This document shows, piece by piece, positions 11,707 through 23,490 of a stretch of 64,000 nucleotides of DNA. A program made the position numbers and the translations under genes. Under the pieces are notes generated by a model. That model did not search any database. It had not been told where the DNA came from and saw nothing but the letters and a program-made list of their open reading frames with translations. The stretch is from Progne subis subis (lineage: Eukaryota; Chordata; Aves; Passeriformes; Hirundinidae), in assembly GCA_022316685.1 (NCBI GenBank), contig JAKJHU010000030.1, positions 4,967,058 to 5,031,057 of the forward strand, written 5' to 3'. Numbering within the stretch: the first letter of the stretch is position 1; every line of letters starts with the position of its first letter.

Positions 11707-14099
11707 AATGTAATTTTACAAGTAAAACTTAGGCCCATAAATACATACTAAAGTAACTTTATTCAAGTTATAGGCATTAATAGCACTTCTAATCTTGAAG
11801 CTTTGCTTAATGCAGTAGGAATTTACATTTTCTACTGGTAAAATCACTCAGTTCTCTTGTTTCCACTGCCTGAGCATGTGCAAAACCATCTTGACAGTTC
11901 CAGGCTGCTAAGCCCCAAAGAAATACATAAAATAAGCATTTTCTTGCAAGTTTCCTCAAAACTGCCTGTCAGCTTCAGTTTTGCATCCCAGCAACCAATT
12001 TCAACTCACTTTATTTTATACTGACTACATTTATCAGGATTTATTTTTATTCTTGATAAGATATTGAAGGAAGATCTCAGGGCCGCATGTTGCTGCCAGA
12101 GTGTTAGACAACATTTAGCACGAACGGGATCAGAAATGAAAACCTGGCATTTTTTACCCTGGTTGCCTTTGAAGTCGGGTTTGTGAGATTGTGTTGTTTA
12201 TTTCTCTGTGCATTCAGCAATTCCCCCAAAAAACTTTGGGACTGGGTTGCAAGCAAATTTGAAAGACGAGCTGAAATCTCAAGATAAATAAGGTCTGTGA
12301 AAAAGTGGAGCTGTACAGAGGACAAAGCACGTAAAGAGATGCCTGTGCTGAGGGGGGCAGGTGGGTGCAGCCCTTACACAGCGGCTGAGAGCCACCAACC
12401 TCATGGAGTGGGCTCAAAGGTTTTTGATTGAGCGTAGCATGTGCCCTATAGACAGTGGGCCTTGGAGAAGCACCTGAGGTTCTATTGGCAGAGGAGATTT
12501 CAGGAGACAAGAAGCTTAAGTCTATGAAAACAATCGATCAAACCCCACCTTGTTTGTTTAAATTTTTACAGAACAACTCGATTCTCTTGCCCTGCCTCTT
12601 TTTCCTCCTTTTGGCCCTGAACATCTTTTCTCCTCCCAGGATCTCTGGAGTCTGTTACTATCTTTGTATTCCCTTTGCTCTCCTGGCTCAGCATCAATTC
12701 CTGTAACTTAACCGGTCTAAGAATTCTGTCTGATTTAGAAACGAGGTCTCAGATACACCCTGGTGCGAGCCAGTTAATGGCTGGCTCTTTCTTCCTCCCA
12801 TGAAGTTCAACCAGGCTGTTAGGATGTGCTCCTGTCAATAGTTGTAGCAGAGCTAATGGGTACTTACCCCTTTCCATCCTGACTGGAGAATCTCTTGCTT
12901 TGATATTTATCCTCCTGAAACACTTGTGGATTCTTATCATGCCCCCTTGTCAGCTACCTGACATTTTGAAGACCCAGCTGTTGTGTGTGAGAGCTAATGA
13001 ATCTAGTTTAAGAGAGGCTAAGTATAATGAAGAAAATTATTACTTTTTTTATTCTATACGCACATTTCAAATAGTACAATGGTTTTATGATGTTTTTATA
13101 TGGAGTTTTACAACCATCCCACAGGGTCTGTATTACTCAAAAAAATCATGTGAGAGTTGTATATTTTACCAATCAGCTTAGCTGGAGAAACAAAGAAAAA
13201 TGCCTCGCCTCCTTTGTCTTTTCTGTCAGATTCTTCCACAAGATGGATAACTTATCTAGCCTGGAAATTTTTGTAGTTCTTCTCTGGTCAATTATCTAAA
13301 CAGGACACAATTAAGCTGATGTCAAAACAAAGACTACACACATGTATAGTACTGGGCTGTGATAAAAGCTGCTCTTCTACACAGCTTCCAGCTTGTGAAA
13401 CCTGACTGGTTTTGCATAATAGATAAGCCCCAGGAAGTATAAAATTAGTGGGAGTACTTGCAATGTGGCCAAGTTACAGTTTTACAGTCGTTTAAAGGTC
13501 AGCAGCAAATTGACATCTACACCCAGTCCTGCAGGGAAAGGCTCTGTAGGGACAGAGCTCTCAGGAAAATGTCCATATGATTTCCCTGTGGCCATATGGA
13601 AAAACCTGAGGGGCTGAGATCATATTTGCAAGCTAGTGCCAGAGTTACCAAGCCAATCTTTCTTGTAATTTATCTAGGGTGGACTTTGAAACCTAAGCTC
13701 CAAAGAAAGATTTTTGAAGAAAAAAAAATCCAGGCCTAAGGTCTCACACGGCAGGCACTCTTTTTTTTTTTCCCAACTTTTGGGTTCTCTTTTTTGTATT
13801 ACTTAACTTGAAAAGGATGTTTCAATGAGGAAAAGGTTAAATTCCTGAACAAGACTACTAAGTTGATAGATGATATTATCTCTCAAATAGTTAATGTCTC
13901 ACTTCTCAGTTAAACTGTTTTGTTTTTTTCAAACTTGGCAGACTTCTGGGCTGGCTAATTAAGAGTGTAACTAGGCTGTAACCAGATGATCTCTATGATA
14001 CGATAAAGCAGCATGTGAGCAGCAATAATAGCAGTAGACTAACTTCAGAATGCTGCGAGTTGTTCTGAGCTTCACCAACAGATTTGTTGATCAGCTCCA
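11707..14099. other. Intergenic, no gene seen
   Basis: AT-rich sequence with short frames only. Purine and T-rich runs occur near 13720-13770. Nothing with a recognisable domain or RNA structure. Confidence 0.6.
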
Positions 14100-14480
14100 G
14101 ATTTTACAATGTCATTTTTCTTCTTTTACAGAAAAACTGTCACCAGAGCTGGTTACAGCAAATGCAAAAAGTTGTATGGAGACAACAGCACACAGGAAGA
14201 CTTGCTAGGCTATGGATTAAACCAATTATTCAGAGAAGATGGTGTGCACAAGGAAAGCTCAGAACCCAAAAGCAGAGATTAGATGGCCTTTGCAAGGAGA
14301 ATACATGGAGGGACAAGATTTGTGAAAAAAAACCTGCTGAAAAAAATGTTACACTTACTGTGAAAACAGAAAAGAAGGAGGGTAATAAAAGAAGAATGAA
14401 GCCTATCTAGTTTCAAAATTTGGCTGAAGAAAAAGAAGTGGTAAAAGCCACTACTACAGATGAGATCCATAGATAGTCTC
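14100..14480 (+). other. Exon-like segment of unknown nature
   Basis: A pyrimidine tract ending TTCTTTTACAG (AG at 14130-14131) looks like a good splice acceptor. It is followed by purine-rich sequence in which two overlapping frames stay open. One is 57 codons from ATG 14109 to TAG 14282; the other runs on to 14410 and gives a lysine/glutamate-rich tail. I recognise neither product. Purine-rich DNA gives Lys/Glu-rich frames by chance, so this could be a non-coding RNA exon or nothing. Confidence 0.18.
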
Positions 14481-16420
14481 ATGGGATATAGAAAGATCTG
14501 TATCCTGCAATTGTCAGAATGCACATGGGGTAGGGATTTTTAAGAACTAGTTTATAAGACAGAGTGGAGATTTGGAGGTGTCCAGCTAGAGTTATGGTTG
14601 ATCTTCAGGCAGGAAGTTCTCAAAATGTCCCAAATTCCAGGCTTATATCTGTCTGTCAATGCAGTCCATGCTACAGCTGCTCAGCACTGATGAAGAAAAC
14701 TCTCTGACTCTCTGAACTTCTTGTTTTCTCCATCTCCTCCTGGTAGCTGGCGATGAGGAAAGCACTCTTTCTGATGAAGCTTTTAACTTCTTGGTACATA
14801 GGCACTTGGTCTGTGACACAAAACCGAATCCTCAGCATCTGGACACAGATTCAGGGGAGATTTTTCCTACAGGATTTGGGTAACAAGCTAGACTGACATA
14901 TCTTCACCTGGGCTGTAAATGAAGCCTCTCCTGGCACTTGGACAGTGTGCCACTCCCAGGAAGATTTGGGAGTTTGCTTGGCATGTCCTGTCCCTGGCTC
15001 ACACATTCCCTGGCACAGCTCTGACATTCATGCAATTTATATCCCCAGCAGATCACTTCCCCAAGTAAATATGGCATAACAGCTCAGAGGGTGGTCGAGG
15101 ACTGCTCAATACATTCTTTTGGATATATGCAGAACTGAAATGCTCTTTTCCTGTGCCTTGGTGCTTTGCCACCAACCAAAAATTCCCGCTCTCCCCCCTG
15201 CCGTGATCTTCCTCCCACAGACCAGCCTTGCTGGGGATTTTGTCTTGCTGCTCCCTTCCCCAGCAAGCTTCTTGCTCTGACAAATTCTCCCTTGGCTACA
15301 ATAGTTCCTGCTGGGTTCCTCCCAGTCTGTGGTCATGGCTATGGGGGTGGATGTGAGCATACCTGGCCCCAATGCCACAAACTCTCCCTTTTCACCCCAA
15401 CAGTCTGCAGACTGCTTCAAATTCATTAATCCATCCTGCATATAATTTGAAAGCTCATTTTCTTCAGAGGAAAAATTAATTGCAAAGAGAAAAGTGTCTC
15501 CATCTAAAACCAAGCCTGTGCTGTTTTGGGAGTGGAAAAGAATCCCCAAAGAAGATGACAAAAACACACAGTATATTATTTTGATTACAGTTGTTCTAAC
15601 TGAATATTTTTACAGATCTGACAATTATTCAAGGGATTCAAAAATACAGGAGGTACATTTTTTTCCCCTAGTGTTTTGAAATCAATCTCCATGTTTGCTA
15701 GAGATCCCTTTTCTCTGCTCTTTTGTTCCAAGGTCCCCAAGTAAGATAAGTTTTTCCTGGGGTTTTTGGGGGAGGATCTTGGTTAGGCATTTGTGGCTGG
15801 CTGCCACGAAACCATGGGTACTGCAAAGGCAGTATTTCTGAGGTATGGTACCACTGGGGGCATGTTTGGTAACCTCATGGGGGGATCTTTGCTGGACCAA
15901 GTGCATGCTGCTCTTTTCATGTCACACCTGTTGGGTCTTCCTTGGAGCATCTGTTTGTTACTGTCAGGGGACGCTGGGCAGTTGGCTGTCCACAACACCA
16001 AAGGGAATGTCTTTTATCAGGCTGGGGGGCATTAACATGGTTTTCTTGTGGAGATGACAGCAGCAGGTTTCTGCATGTCTTTGTTTCTTCCCATCTTCTT
16101 TTTCATGATGAATTCAGTCAAGGTCTGATTTGAATATATAAGGGGTTTTGGTCTTTTGCCATACTGCTGACTGCTGCAAGAAGGGTGCAAGGGAACCCTG
16201 ATACTCCTCAGAAATATATAATGAGTTTATTTTACACAGTAATCACCAGATAAGATGCAAAAGTAGTAGCTCTTAGGGCACTGAGCAGAACCAAATCTTT
16301 TCACCCTTGTTTGTGAGCTGCTGTTGCTCTTGGGATCAATGCTTTGTTATTAATTTTTGGACAAACATTTAGCAGAAGCTAAGGATCCCCTTGTGGAGAC
16401 TGATGGCAAGAGTTTGCCCT
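14481..16420. other. Intergenic, no gene seen
   Basis: Mixed-composition sequence. Open frames up to about 150 codons (15106-15567, minus) have no domain I recognise and no splice context that would assemble into a gene. Confidence 0.6.
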
Positions 16421-16510
16421 GAAGAAACGGATTTGCCTTCTCTAAGGTGGAGGAATGGATTGAATTCGGGTCCTCCCTGTCCTGAGTGCTCTTCCCACTG
16501 AAGTGCCGTG
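16421..16510 (+). mobile_element. MIR-like SINE remnant
   Basis: The segment matches the 3' half of the MIR pattern in order: GAAGAAAC, a TTTGCC...AAGGT block, GGATTGAATTCGGGTCCTCC, then GTGCTCTTCCCACTG. Several blocks in the right order make this more than a chance hit. It is strongly diverged, with deletions, as expected of a very old SINE. Confidence 0.6.
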
Positions 16511-19500
16511 TCAAGGTGATGGGGAAGAGAAGGTAGGTAACTTCATTCACTGTTGGAAGGGAAGGCTTGCTCTTCTCACAGCTCTACATTCAGAAGAAAC
16601 AATTAGCTCTTAGTCCCCAGCAAAGAACAAATTCTTCCCTTCAACCCGGATGTAGGCAGAATGAAGATGCACTATTGGAGAGATGGTGCAAAGGATCTGG
16701 ATGCCAGGCCTGTGCATGCAGCAGCAACAGCAGAGGCATTTTCAGGAAACAACTGACATGACTGATGGAGCTCTGTCATGCACAGCAAGTAAAAGCTGTA
16801 GGCAGAAAGTCTGTCCTCTGGGAAGTACCAAAATCTTGCCAGAACTTGACATGAGGTGGGTGGGGAGGAAAGGGAGGTTTCCATGTTTTCTGCTGAAACA
16901 ACATACATATCCACAAGCGTCCATGTTCACGGTCCTTATTGCTGTGCTGGGTTTAAACAGGAGCCAGCCCCACTTAGAAGGCAGCTGTGTATGGGACGGG
17001 CTGTGGGTTGTTATTCCTACTTCCGTAACACTTGCGTGTAAAGATGTCAACCTGTGCGGAGATCCAGTTAGGCTATAAACACAGCAGGCTGAAATCCCTT
17101 GGAGAAACAGAGGGAGAGATGACTTGCCTGCAGATAAACAAGGCAGTGGCAAAAATAGTACCTGGTCTCTGGACTGAAAAGCCAGCCTGGAATCAGCCTG
17201 GTTTGTCTTGTGCTTCCCACAGCTCGCAGACAGCTGTGGATATGTCAGGCTGAATTGGAATCTGTTAGATCTAATTAATTATAATATATTAAACAATTAA
17301 AATAACGAAGATCAGGCACAATCAAATTTCAAAACAAAGAGATTTAGCAAGATTAGGCTGTTAACACTGTACAGATGATGCCATTAATCTTGGGAGAGAG
17401 CCAGCATAAATGATACAATATCTAGCCAGCTGGGAAATGGTAAACTGGAGGTAATATCAGGTTCCCAGTGAAAGGGAGCAAATGTGTTTTCCCATTCCAT
17501 TTTGCAACCTTATTTTTAGACAAGAACAAAATAGTGAACGTATCGAGACGTGTATATGTGTGCCCAGTATTCCCTAGGTGTGATGGCTGTGAGTCATACA
17601 ACTTGTGGACTTCAAGGAGACAGGGATTTCACAACTTGAAATGCTCAGTTAATTGTATATACTACTGTACTTCCCATTTAAGTTTGTAAGAGTTATTCTG
17701 TTATTTGTGGTCACTTTAACACTGGGGAAGCTGACTTTGACTGACAGCTGTGGGAGCAGAAGTTGTTCTTTGTCCAAAAGACAAGTATAGCCCTTCAGGA
17801 GATGAGAGGGGGCGTGGGGCCCCATCCCCATTCCTTTCCTGGCCCCTCCAGGATCTCGTCATCACTGTTGTCAGCAATAATGCATTTATGACACGGATGT
17901 TTGTGAGAAGAGCCCACTCTGTGGTTCACTTGAGGCCCCCTGTGTCCCCCCCCTGGAAACCTAGGTCTGGTGGATGGTCCTGGAGCCCGGGCACAAAGCC
18001 AGGCAGAGCTGCAGAATACCCCAAAGCTGTTCGTTGGAGGCTGAGCATGGGGAAGAACAATTTTAACAGTTGCTAATGGAAAAGCAGGTGAATGTGACCA
18101 AAGGCCTGGCCTGTAGTTCACAGGTAAAATGATTTTACTAGAAAAGGAAATTCTTTTTAAAGAGCCAAAGAACAAAGATATTTGAGGCCTCCTCTGGGAA
18201 ATAAGGATGAGCAATTGGATCTGCTGATTTTCTTTGTATAATCAAATACTGTATTCCTGGAGGGATCTTTTTATTTTGTTCTTTGCTCTCTCTGGTTCCT
18301 CTCTACAATGTACACAAGCTGCAGTACAGAAAATAGAGATAGTTGAAGAGAGATAACACTGTACTGAGAGAATTTAATTATTAAGTCCTTGTGGGACTGA
18401 ATGGGTACGTCTGGAAAGAATGGAGGAAGATGAGAAAAAAGAAATCCTAATAATGTCTGACTGTATTAAATATTTAATTGAAAGAAAGCAAAAGATGCAC
18501 CAAAACAAGCTTAGAGTTCTTGAAAAATCTAAAAAATAATATTAGGCAATGTATTTTCTTTTCTCTTTTGATTTGGCTTTGGACAAACTTAGTACTGTGC
18601 CGCTTTCAAGGAGGACACTTTAGCAACAGATGTCTGAGGACCTCAGAAGGCACTGGGGAAACAGACCAGAGGGAAATACTCCCTCTCTTTTTCTTAACCA
18701 CCACCTTCCACAGTTGCTCGAGACACCCGTGAAGTCCTGCATGGGTGGATGCTGGGTGCACCAAGACACAAATACTGGACACCCATTGCCCCACAGCAGC
18801 AATGCTGTTTCATTTCAGGCTGACCCTTGAATGGAAGATTTTTAGCATAGTGATCTTGACCTCTCTTGTGTCCTGTCAGCTGTTACTTCCCAGTGCCCTT
18901 GGGCTGGCTGAATTTGCTCCTGCTTATGGCCTTTTTATAGTTCCCTGTCCTGGCACTTGTGTTGAAACTGGGCTTTCAGGTTTTTCAGTTGATCTTGGAA
19001 CTGCAAATTAAAATCACATATCCCTGCTTTTACTAGAAGCTTTGCTGAGGTCCAGAAGTTGCTGGAAGCCTGATACTCTTCACCATTTACTGGCTGTGAA
19101 TTATGTAGCTACCCATATTTTTAATTTCCTTTCATTTACTTGTATGTGCAGGACCTCTGTCACGACCAGCAGGAAAGTCTCTCCTGGGTACAGAGAGGCA
19201 ATTCAGCATCTGTGCCAACCCTGGCTTGTAAAAGCCTGGCAGCTCTTGACAAACAAAGCCTAGAAATGTTGCTATTAAAAGCATTTATTGAATAAATCCA
19301 TATGTGACAAAATGATAGCTGCGAAAAGCAGTAGAATTGTTTTTTAATGGATAAATCTTATTTGAAAAGTAAAGCTGAACTGGGGAAGCTCAGAGAACAG
19401 TCACCTGAGGATAGAGCTTTGAGCAACGTGGGAAAAATTAGAACCAATATGAGCAATATAGAGGATAATAGATTTGAGAACATCTGCTTTGAGTGGAAGC

Positions 19501-19950
19501 TTTCATGTAAAGAAAAGAGAGGATAAGCCTGGATTTAACTTTGGTATTTGAACGTTCTCACAAATAGAGAGAGCAGAAGGAGCCGTCGTTCCCTTTAGCA
19601 GGCCTGCAGCAGTTGGGAGCAGCAGGAGGTCCGGCAGGCTGCAAAGGGGTGCAGTGGGGAGGGCTCTGCCCCCCGGCCAGGGCACAGCAGAGCTCCCAGG
19701 CCCAGCATTGCTCTGCACCTCGGCCACAGATGGCCCCAGCCAGGCTGTGACAGGGGCAGGGCGCTGAAACCTCCCTACAGAGCAGAGAAAGGAGCGGAGG
19801 AACAGGGACTGTGTAAAGGCTCTTGCGACAGCTGAAGAGCAGCTCTGCTGGAAATCCAAAATTGCCATGGGACACGATCCTAGGTTTATGTCTCACTATG
19901 GTTTGGCCTTTCCTGAGTGGTCAGAACTTGGTCTAGACATGAAGCAGGGG
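16511..19950. other. Intergenic, no gene seen
   Basis: Contains an AT-rich pocket (17260-17330) and a GC-richer patch (19570-19780). The patch gives overlapping open frames on the minus strand with alanine/proline/leucine-rich, domain-free products. No repeat family was recognised. Confidence 0.6.

Positions 19951-19999
<49 letters not shown>
19951..19999. repeat. Homopolymer A tract (49 bp)
   Basis: An uninterrupted run of 49 A after GGGG. Its length is likely polymorphic and prone to sequencing error. No gene-like sequence precedes it, so it is not read as a retrocopy tail. Confidence 0.92.
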
Positions 20000-20001
<2 letters not shown>

Positions 20002-20046
20002 TCATTGTTTAAAAAGAGACATTGGGACAGTATTTGGCCATAAATT

Positions 20047-20078
20047 CCTTCTCCTCCCCCCTTCCCTCCCCCCCCCCC
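20047..20078. repeat. Pyrimidine tract ending in C11
   Basis: C/T-only stretch with a run of 11 C at 20068-20078, 48 bp after the A tract. Confidence 0.85.
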
Positions 20079-21525
20079 AACATTTGCTATCTGAATTGTT
20101 GCTTAGATACTGAACAGAATTAGTCCTGATGGGCTTTGGGTGGGTGATCAAATATTTCCTGTTGAGGAATGGGAAACTCTATTAGAACTGGCAGTGGCAG
20201 GTGTGGTAACCTAGAGGTGCAGAATAGCCTTCCTGGGGATAAGGAGTCTCCAGCAAGGACAGACAGCTCCTGACATTCATGAATGCAGTATGGGAGTACG
20301 CAAACTAATACAGGAATTTCTTGGCACACATAATATCCACATTAGGAAAATGTTTTGTATCATTTGAGAGATGGTCTAGCTTGTCCAGCCTCTTCAAGGA
20401 GATTAATGGACAAACTATGGAAACAGTATATCAGGATTATAAAGGTTTGTTGAGACCTAGAAAGAAATGAAAGGGAGGACTGAAAAATGTTGTGAAAGAA
20501 TGAAAACAAACAACATCTGAAAGTACAGCATCAGAACTGAATATGTAGATAACTCCTGGATGAATGTCACATCCAAGCTCATAGAGAAGATACTTGAGAA
20601 GCAATGAGTTCAATCTAGCAAGGAACAGATTTTTCAAAATCAGACACAGGGAAAAGTAAGAAACACCTACTATGTTTGGAATATTACACATACAGGTACA
20701 AGAGCCCACTTTAGAAATGAGTCTGACATTCCTGCTCACAATCTAGGAGCAAATGAATGTTTGTGTGCACTATTGCTGTAAATCAGTCTTATCACCTATG
20801 AATATCTTGCTTTTGGAAATGTCAATATTTTCTGTGGGAAAAAAAATCCTCTCTTCAGTTTCTTCGCAAAATAGGATGCCTAATGTTGATAAAATTATTT
20901 CAAGATTTATCTCACTGGCTTTTCTATAACAGCCGTTTCCCCATGTACTGCTTCACAAAGTGGTAGTGGTAGAGCTGTGACAGATCATCAAAGAACATCA
21001 TGGGCTCAGTGCTTGCAAACGATTTTTAATTAGAAAACATCTTACTTAAACACCCACCCTCCCCCCAGTTTCCAAAATTTGGGCTACTTAAACCTTCAGA
21101 AGTGTCTAGGATCCTTGATTTCTACTATACTTTACTCTTTAAAAAGAATGGATGAAAGAAATAAACTCAGATCAACACCTTATACAGAGGAGAATAGCTA
21201 GAAAATGGAAAACAGAAGCACACTGTATTTGATTCACAGGTAACATCCCCTTTGCATTAAAAGTGAGCCAAGGTACATTTGTATTCCATTCCTCAACTAG
21301 CTGGAATGTCATCTAAGTAAAGCCCAGCTCTGCTGTCTTTGTCTTCTTTCCTCCTTTGCCTGGTGGTTTTGTTGTTCAGAGGATGAGCATGGGAGGCTCT
21401 GCTCCCTGCCAGCCCCAGCCAGCCCATGATGGTTTCTGTCTCAGGAGGGGAGGCCTTGATTCCAAACATTTTGCAAAGTGCCTGCTGTATGGGACCCTGT
21501 CACTGGGAAGAGTAAGAAGGCTCTG
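20079..21525. other. Intergenic, no gene seen
   Basis: AT-rich sequence with frames of 100 codons or fewer and no recognised element. Confidence 0.6.
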
Positions 21526-21622
21526 AGAATAGAGTAGAATAGAATAGAATAGAATAGAATAGAATAGAATAGAATAGAATAGAATAGAATAGAATAGAAT
21601 AGAATAGAATAGAATAGAATAG
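21526..21622. repeat. (AGAAT)n pentanucleotide microsatellite
   Basis: Nineteen AGAAT units run from 21526 to 21620; the second unit is AGAGT and the other units are perfect, including 17 in a row. The array continues directly into a CR1 3' end, so it has grown from the ATTCT-type tail of that element. Array length is probably variable between individuals. Confidence 0.95.
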
Positions 21623-21660
21623 TTCTCTTGGAAGGGACCTACAGAGATTATCTAGTCCAA
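21621..21660 (-). mobile_element. CR1 3' end fragment
   Basis: Directly after the array, TTCTCTTGGAAGGGACCTAC and ATTATCTAGTCCAA match the antisense CR1 3' terminus. The element lies on the minus strand and is severely 5' truncated (about 40 bp plus tail). Confidence 0.75.
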
Positions 21661-21662
21661 GC

Positions 21663-21697
21663 AGATATTAGATATTAAATGTTAGATATTAGATATT
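21663..21697. repeat. Short tandem 7-mer array
   Basis: AGATATT, AGATATT, AAATGTT, AGATATT, AGATATT: five 7-bp units, four identical. It abuts the CR1 fragment. Confidence 0.85.
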
Positions 21698-21894
21698 AGC
21701 AAAGCCTTCTGCAGGGGCAGTGTTTTGTCACCAAGTGCAGACATGCTACAGATGCAGACCTCCAGCTTCCCCAGGGAAACGTACACTGCCACATGCTCCC
21801 CACATGGGGTGAATGCTGGGCACAAACAGCACAAGCACAGGACTTCAGGCTGTCACAGCAACACAAGGCATCAGCCCCGGGAAACAAGGCTCAG

Positions 21895-22050
21895 AGAATT
21901 ACAGAATCACAGAATATTCTGAGTTGGAAGGGACCCACAAGGATCATCGAGCCCATCTCCTGGCCCTGCTCAGCACCATCCCCAAGAGTCACAGCACGTG
22001 TGTGAGAGCATTGTTCAAACAGTTCTGAACTCCGCCAGGCTTGGTGCTTG
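21895..22050 (-). mobile_element. CR1 3' end fragment (avian subtype)
   Basis: From the AGAATCACAGAATATTCTGA tail onward, the plus strand follows an avian CR1 3' region in antisense: GGATCATCGAG, then CTCCTGGCCCTGC, then GAGAGCATTGTTCAAAC, then CCAGGCTTGGTGC. The element is on the minus strand and 5' truncated near 22050, where similarity fades. It belongs to a different tail subtype from the copy at 28.3 kb. Confidence 0.85.
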
Positions 22051-23363
22051 GTGCTCATGGCCGCAGTGGTGGCACAGGAGCACAGGGGGCCAGGGCAGTG
22101 TTTGCCGCTGGGGGTAAAAGGAGGGCCCCATCCTGCAATAGCATTTCTGTTTTCACCCTTCCTATCTCTGCAGTAGGGGTGGCAGTAGCAAGCCTGGTTT
22201 TCCGTCACAGTGCTGCCCTTCCTTCCCCTTTCCTGTGGCAGGAGCGACTCAGCCCTGGCCCCTTGTTCTCAGGATAGCAATTCTCAGTGCCACCAGCTCT
22301 TCTCAGGAGCCTTTGCTTGATCCTTCCTGGAATTCCCCACAGCAGAGTGCTGCGGTTAACGCTGGGGACTCACAGCAGCCCGTGGCCCTAAGGCAGCCCA
22401 CAGGAAAGGTATGAACGTGTCACTCACAGGAGTTCTTAAGGAAAAGCCAAATGCTTGAGTTGTATCAGGATTCAGAGCTTGCAATCAGCTTTTGCACCAG
22501 CAGAATGACCTCACGGCTAAGGCAAGGTCACTGAAACTGGAGAGCTGGGCCCGTCTCAGCCTGCAGGGATCCGAATGCTCGCATCCATCGCGAATATCAC
22601 CAAACTGTGCTGCTGCCCATCTAGCAAAACCTGACATTTTCACCACTGGACCCACTGAGGAGCTGCTGCCTCGTCCTCCAACCCTTCACTGCCTCTTTCT
22701 GAGGGCATTTAGGCAATCTGCTCCAGCCTTGAACCTGTACTATTAACTAGCAAAAGCGCTGGACTCAGATGCCTTTGAAATCACTGTGCTCTATTTCTTC
22801 CAACAGTTCCCATTTATATACTGTGACATTTAAGTGTCCCAGACCCCTGAAGCAGAACGACTGGGCAATTATAACCTGCATTTGTTGTTCAGCTTGCGCC
22901 CCCCTCCCGTGAGCTGAACCGTGAAAACAGAGCTCACACCAGCTCTGCTCTTGTGAGCAGGCAGCAGCATTTATAAACCTCCAGGATGGGGCTTTATGGC
23001 CCATCCACAGTGATGGATGTAGAACTCCTGCAGGTGCACAAAGCTTGATGTTCAAATAGTCAGTCTGATCTCCAGATTCTTCCTTCCACAAGGCCTAAAA
23101 AGCTTCTCAATAGGAAAGGTCTAATCTGGATTTCCCATCCAAAAATTCTGTTTCTCTCTTTGCAGGCTCTCTTGTTTCTTGGCCTAGTCACAGTGGAGGA
23201 TGCTGTATAAAGATTATTTATTAATTATCAACCTCCCTGGGAATGGAGTGGGACTGTTTATAATGATCCTTTGTATTTCTTTAACCCTTTAGACCTGTTT
23301 TCTTAGCTCTTGGCAAATGTTAGCACTTCAGCCTTGCAATGTCTCTTCAGGAAGGTCAGTGCT
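22051..23363. other. Intergenic, no gene seen
   Basis: Mixed-composition sequence with short frames only; nothing recognised. Confidence 0.6.
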
Positions 23364-23490
23364 GTTATCCATAGGGTGACAGGTGGGAAACTGAGGCACA
23401 AAGGTCTTAAATGGCCACTGGCATCCCTGGCTGCTGTGTGAAGTGGATTTAGAATGCAAGGCATTCCAGCTTCAGATCTGTGCCAGCCCT
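23364..23490 (+). mobile_element. MIR-like SINE remnant
   Basis: TTATCC followed by ACAGGTGGGAAACTGAGGCA and AAAGGTCTTAAATGGCC matches the MIR core (TTATCCCC..., GGAAACTGAGGCACAGAG, GGTTAAGTGACTTGCCC). A weaker block (GGATTTAGAATGCAAGG) follows where MIR has GGATTTGAACCCAGG. Heavily diverged; the 3' boundary is approximate. Confidence 0.6.

Noticed and set aside
12900..12990. Possible old CR1/L3 3' segment (ATCATGCCCCCTTGTCAG)
   Set aside because: The match is a single short block without a tail or neighbouring blocks in order.
19920..20000. A49 tract as the tail of a processed retrocopy
   Set aside because: The sequence before it does not resemble a spliced gene, no target duplication is evident, and such retrocopies are rare in birds.
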